A stretch of 64,000 nucleotides of DNA from JBGZEX01 sp041846495 (GTDB lineage Bacteria; Bacteroidota; Bacteroidia; Bacteroidales; Marinifilaceae): positions 16,942 through 80,941 of the forward strand of contig JBGZEX010000083.1 of assembly GCA_041846495.1 (NCBI GenBank), in the 5' to 3' direction. Position numbers and translations under genes: made by a program. Shown one piece after another: positions 61,566 through 64,000 of this stretch (position 1 is the first letter of the stretch; every line of letters starts with the position of its first letter). The notes under the pieces are model-generated. The model was not told the origin of the DNA. It was given only the letters and a program-made list of their open reading frames with translations, and searched no databases.

Positions 61566-64000
61566 TCAATAACAGGTTTTTTTCAAATCGAATTTGTAAG
61601 TAAAACCGACCATAGCATAACGCCCCGCCATCCGCAACCGGCTATTCGAAAAGTATTCGGGAGTCACTTCCCGAATAGAACTTTTATTCTTATCAAGGAT
61701 ATCGAAAATACCGAAAGACAATTCCGCATTCTTATGCTTGGGTATCCGGCAATTAAGTATGAGATTGAGATTGCGGGAGGAAAAATTGCTCGTCCGGAAA
61801 TCCGGATTCCTGTAGTATTGCCCGTCGTAAGAGGTTTGAAGATACAGGATGTTATTCCAAAGGGAAGCCGTAAAATCTATCTGCAAACGATTTGTCAGCC
61901 CTCGAGAGGCAGTCCGGTTTCTCCGGACATACCTGTAGGATATGTCGTACCGGGCACGGAATTCGTAATTCGTCGAGATATCGGTAATCAATCCAAGACG
62001 ACAAGCGGGAATATGACGGTAAGATTTTATCAATTTCCTTTCCATATGGCCGGAAGCATATCCGTATTCGTATCCGAACCATAGTTTAACGATACTCTTT
62101 ATGGAATCGAGTGCCGTTTCGTAATTTATACCGCAAGAGGCGGAATAAGCCTTATCGGCATTTATACAGGTAGCAAGGGACGAACCGCTCAAAACTTTGA
62201 AATTCCTATAATTACGGATTTCTCTCCCGGCATCGTAAAACAGGGTCCCGTATGCAACGGGATTGGTTTCGTATTTCCCCCTCAAATCGATTCCCAGCAT
62301 CGTCGCATCTTTCATTCGGGAAATAAAAAAATAAAGGTCATGAACATAGGTTTGCTTGAGTTCCGGATTTCCGCCCCTCAAATACAAGGGAGTATCCCCG
62401 GCTCCCGGACGCCGCCATGCGGCATCCGGGAGCCGGGAAGAAGTCGTATAACGGAATGTCATATTTCCCAAAGAGTTGCTGAAAATATTCCGCATATTGC
62501 AGTTCAAGAAAAACAAAGGCGAAAAAAAGAATTTCGAAGGCGAATACCGATCGTTATAATATTCGTCATACCGGTTTTGCTTCGCTATCTCGGCGGATAC
62601 CCCCATGAGAATCTGCCTGTTCTTTCGATTGAAATTTATTCCCAACCGGGGAATGAGTTTTTCGGAATTATCCCTAAAAAAATAAGTCCGGGAACTGTCT
62701 ATACCCCCGTTCACCTTATCGATTGCATATCTCCTGCTTTTATCCCCGGATTTCTCCGCAATCAATTTCAAATCGATATCCAATCCCGGCGATACGGAAT
62801 ACCGGACTCCGGGTGCAATCCCGACATCGTATTTCGATATCTTATCGGTTTCCGCAGTCCGGACATACGTATAATCCGCATTTTGAAAAGAAGTATCCGA
62901 GCGCAGGTTATCCCCATTTCCGTCATCGAATACGAAACGGGTTTCCATACTTAAATTCCAGCGGGAACCGGGCTTATAAAAAAGCTCGAAAACATAATCC
63001 CCCGAAACCCTGTCGCCATCCGTATACCGATTGCCGTCGATCCGGGATACGGAGGTTTCGTTTTTCCCGATAAAACTTCTCGATACCCATCCCTCTTCCT
63101 TTCTCCCTACGAAGGTATTCAGTTTATAAGATAAAAAAAGCCGGGCAGGCTCCCATTTGCCGCCTATCTTGAAGCGATGCCCTCTCTCCTTACAACTACC
63201 GGAAACGGCATCCTGCAAAATACGACTCCCGTACTCCTCAACGGGCGTATAAAAACGCTCCGTCTCCTCCGTCGTCTCCGACAATCGTTTTTCGTAAGCA
63301 TAACCCAAATCGAAATTAAAATTCCCGAAATCCTTATATCCGTCTACGGATACGGTTCCGATGCGGTTATAACCCGGATTAAGGGGATGCACGAATTCGG
63401 TACCGTCCGAAACATTAACGCCTCTATCGATATTATTACCGAAGGTATTGATGCGAAGGTTGCGCTTTTCAGAAAAATGATCGGCCGTTATTCCCAATAC
63501 ATAACGGTTTTTCCGCCCCCCTTCCGTATCCCGGTACCAGTCTCTCCCGTAACCTAAAAAGGTACGACCGACGGTGACGGATATTAATCTGTCATAAGTT
63601 TTGAGATTGAATACCGGCCTTTTCTTTCCATTCCCATTACCGAGATGTTTATCCGCTTCTCCGGCTTCCTTATACACATCTATCGTTCTCACATCCTCCG
63701 CCTTCAAAAAACGAAGGAGGGAAACCATATCTTCTCCGAATATCTTTTTACCGTCCACATAAATCCGAGCCGCATCTTCTCCTTCGAAACTTACTCTTCC
63801 GGATTCATCGATATTCACTCCGGGCAATTTACTCAATAAATCTCCTGCCGTAGCATACTTCCTTAGCTTAAATGCCCTTGCGTTGAATTGTACCGTATCC
63901 CCTCTGTACTCCACTCTTTTCAAAAAATAATGCTCAATCGGAAGGATACATCGAAAAGAATGGCGTGAATATTTAAAAAAACCTTTCACGACGACCTCAT
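61566..64000 (-). CDS. TonB-plug-like outer-membrane beta-barrel protein (partial, N-terminus outside window)
   Basis: Open from the right edge, so the start lies outside. A GTG at 63989 is not the start: the frame continues upstream and reads EVVVKG at the edge, the usual segment after a carboxypeptidase-like domain. About 811 codons are present. The plug shows DTVQFNARAFKLRKYATAGDLLSKLPGV and IYVDGKKIFGED, typical of the outer-membrane beta-barrel family related to TonB receptors. Barrel strands follow and the chain ends FDLKKTCY, without the usual terminal aromatic. Ligand unknown. Confidence 0.85.
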   Translation of the reverse strand, partial: EVVVKGFFKYSRHSFRCILPIEHYFLKRVEYRGDTVQFNARAFKLRKYATAGDLLSKLPGVNIDESGRVSFEGEDAARIYVDGKKIFGEDMVSLLRFLKAEDVRTIDVYKEAGEADKHLGNGNGKKRPVFNLKTYDRLISVTVGRTFLGYGRDWYRDTEGGRKNRYVLGITADHFSEKRNLRINTFGNNIDRGVNVSDGTEFVHPLNPGYNRIGTVSVDGYKDFGNFNFDLGYAYEKRLSETTEETERFYTPVEEYGSRILQDAVSGSCKERGHRFKIGGKWEPARLFLSYKLNTFVGRKEEGWVSRSFIGKNETSVSRIDGNRYTDGDRVSGDYVFELFYKPGSRWNLSMETRFVFDDGNGDNLRSDTSFQNADYTYVRTAETDKISKYDVGIAPGVRYSVSPGLDIDLKLIAEKSGDKSRRYAIDKVNGGIDSSRTYFFRDNSEKLIPRLGINFNRKNRQILMGVSAEIAKQNRYDEYYNDRYSPSKFFFSPLFFLNCNMRNIFSNSLGNMTFRYTTSSRLPDAAWRRPGAGDTPLYLRGGNPELKQTYVHDLYFFISRMKDATMLGIDLRGKYETNPVAYGTLFYDAGREIRNYRNFKVLSGSSLATCINADKAYSASCGINYETALDSIKSIVKLWFGYEYGYASGHMERKLIKSYRHIPACRLGLITDISTNYEFRARYDISYRYVRRNRTASRGLTNRLQIDFTASLWNNILYLQTSYDGQYYRNPDFRTSNFSSRNLNLILNCRIPKHKNAELSFGIFDILDKNKSSIREVTPEYFSNSRLRMAGRYAMVGFTYKFDLKKTCY

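Overview
The window looks like a chromosomal segment of an anaerobic Bacteroidales bacterium. The signs are SusC/SusD outer-membrane proteins with a FecR/ECF-sigma pair, a MeaB methylmalonyl-CoA mutase chaperone, DUF4954, DUF5606 and YbbR families, Bacteroidetes-type promoters (TAnnTTTG at -7), weak Shine-Dalgarno signals and dense ATGA-type gene overlaps. The abundance of FecR/sigma-linked SusC proteins with an STN domain would fit an Odoribacteraceae-like member, but that assignment is inference only. I saw no rRNA, CRISPR array, insertion sequence, phage gene or origin. One tRNA gene is present.

Layout. 1-2938 (minus): sufBCD Fe-S assembly operon, sufD cut by the window edge. 3169-4826 (plus): thiL and an unknown gene. 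4829-9140 (minus): a compact five-gene operon encoding an HprK-like kinase, an S26-type peptidase, a PqqD-like protein, a nucleotidyltransferase and an ABC exporter. It resembles the tailoring and export half of a ribosomal-peptide or HPr-rel-A pathway, but no precursor peptide or ring-forming enzyme is visible; this is the best candidate for an undescribed system. 9391-12507: DUF4954 and meaB. 12504-14203 (minus): an HsdR-N-like protein and queA. 14292-17992: AMP nucleosidase, DUF1573, yajC, ybbR, coaE, DUF5606. 18032-20816: trmN6-like, a candidate small RNA, a ROK kinase, ispD. 20776-25591 (minus): folA, thyA, an O-methyltransferase, an M16 peptidase, trigger factor, tRNA-Leu. 25736-28114: a small exported protein, then lptB and kdsD (LPS). 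28324-31079: recQ and a flavin reductase. 31089-35022 (minus): an acyltransferase-like protein, gpsA, lysS. 35221-40802 (plus): rsfS, ftsH, DUF2007, cdsA, psd, panB and an RluA-type pseudouridine synthase.

40841-46640 (minus) is a translationally coupled hmuSTUV-like operon: a CobN-type, membrane-anchored protein with an ExbB/ExbD-like pair and a polytopic membrane protein. The family is linked to heme iron recovery in Bacteroidetes. No HmuY/HmuR receptor is adjacent. The 294-bp leader holds two striking ATCCCC-N6-GGGGAT palindromes and a hairpin just before the start codon.

46934-61538 is a cell-surface-signalling locus. An ECF sigma gene diverges from fecR, which heads SusC (with STN signalling domain), SusD, two further lipoproteins, a GldA-like ATPase and two tandem 762-residue GldF-GldG fusion permeases. 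It therefore joins outer-membrane capture to an inner-membrane ABC transporter. A truncated TonB-plug/beta-barrel protein on the opposite strand ends the window.
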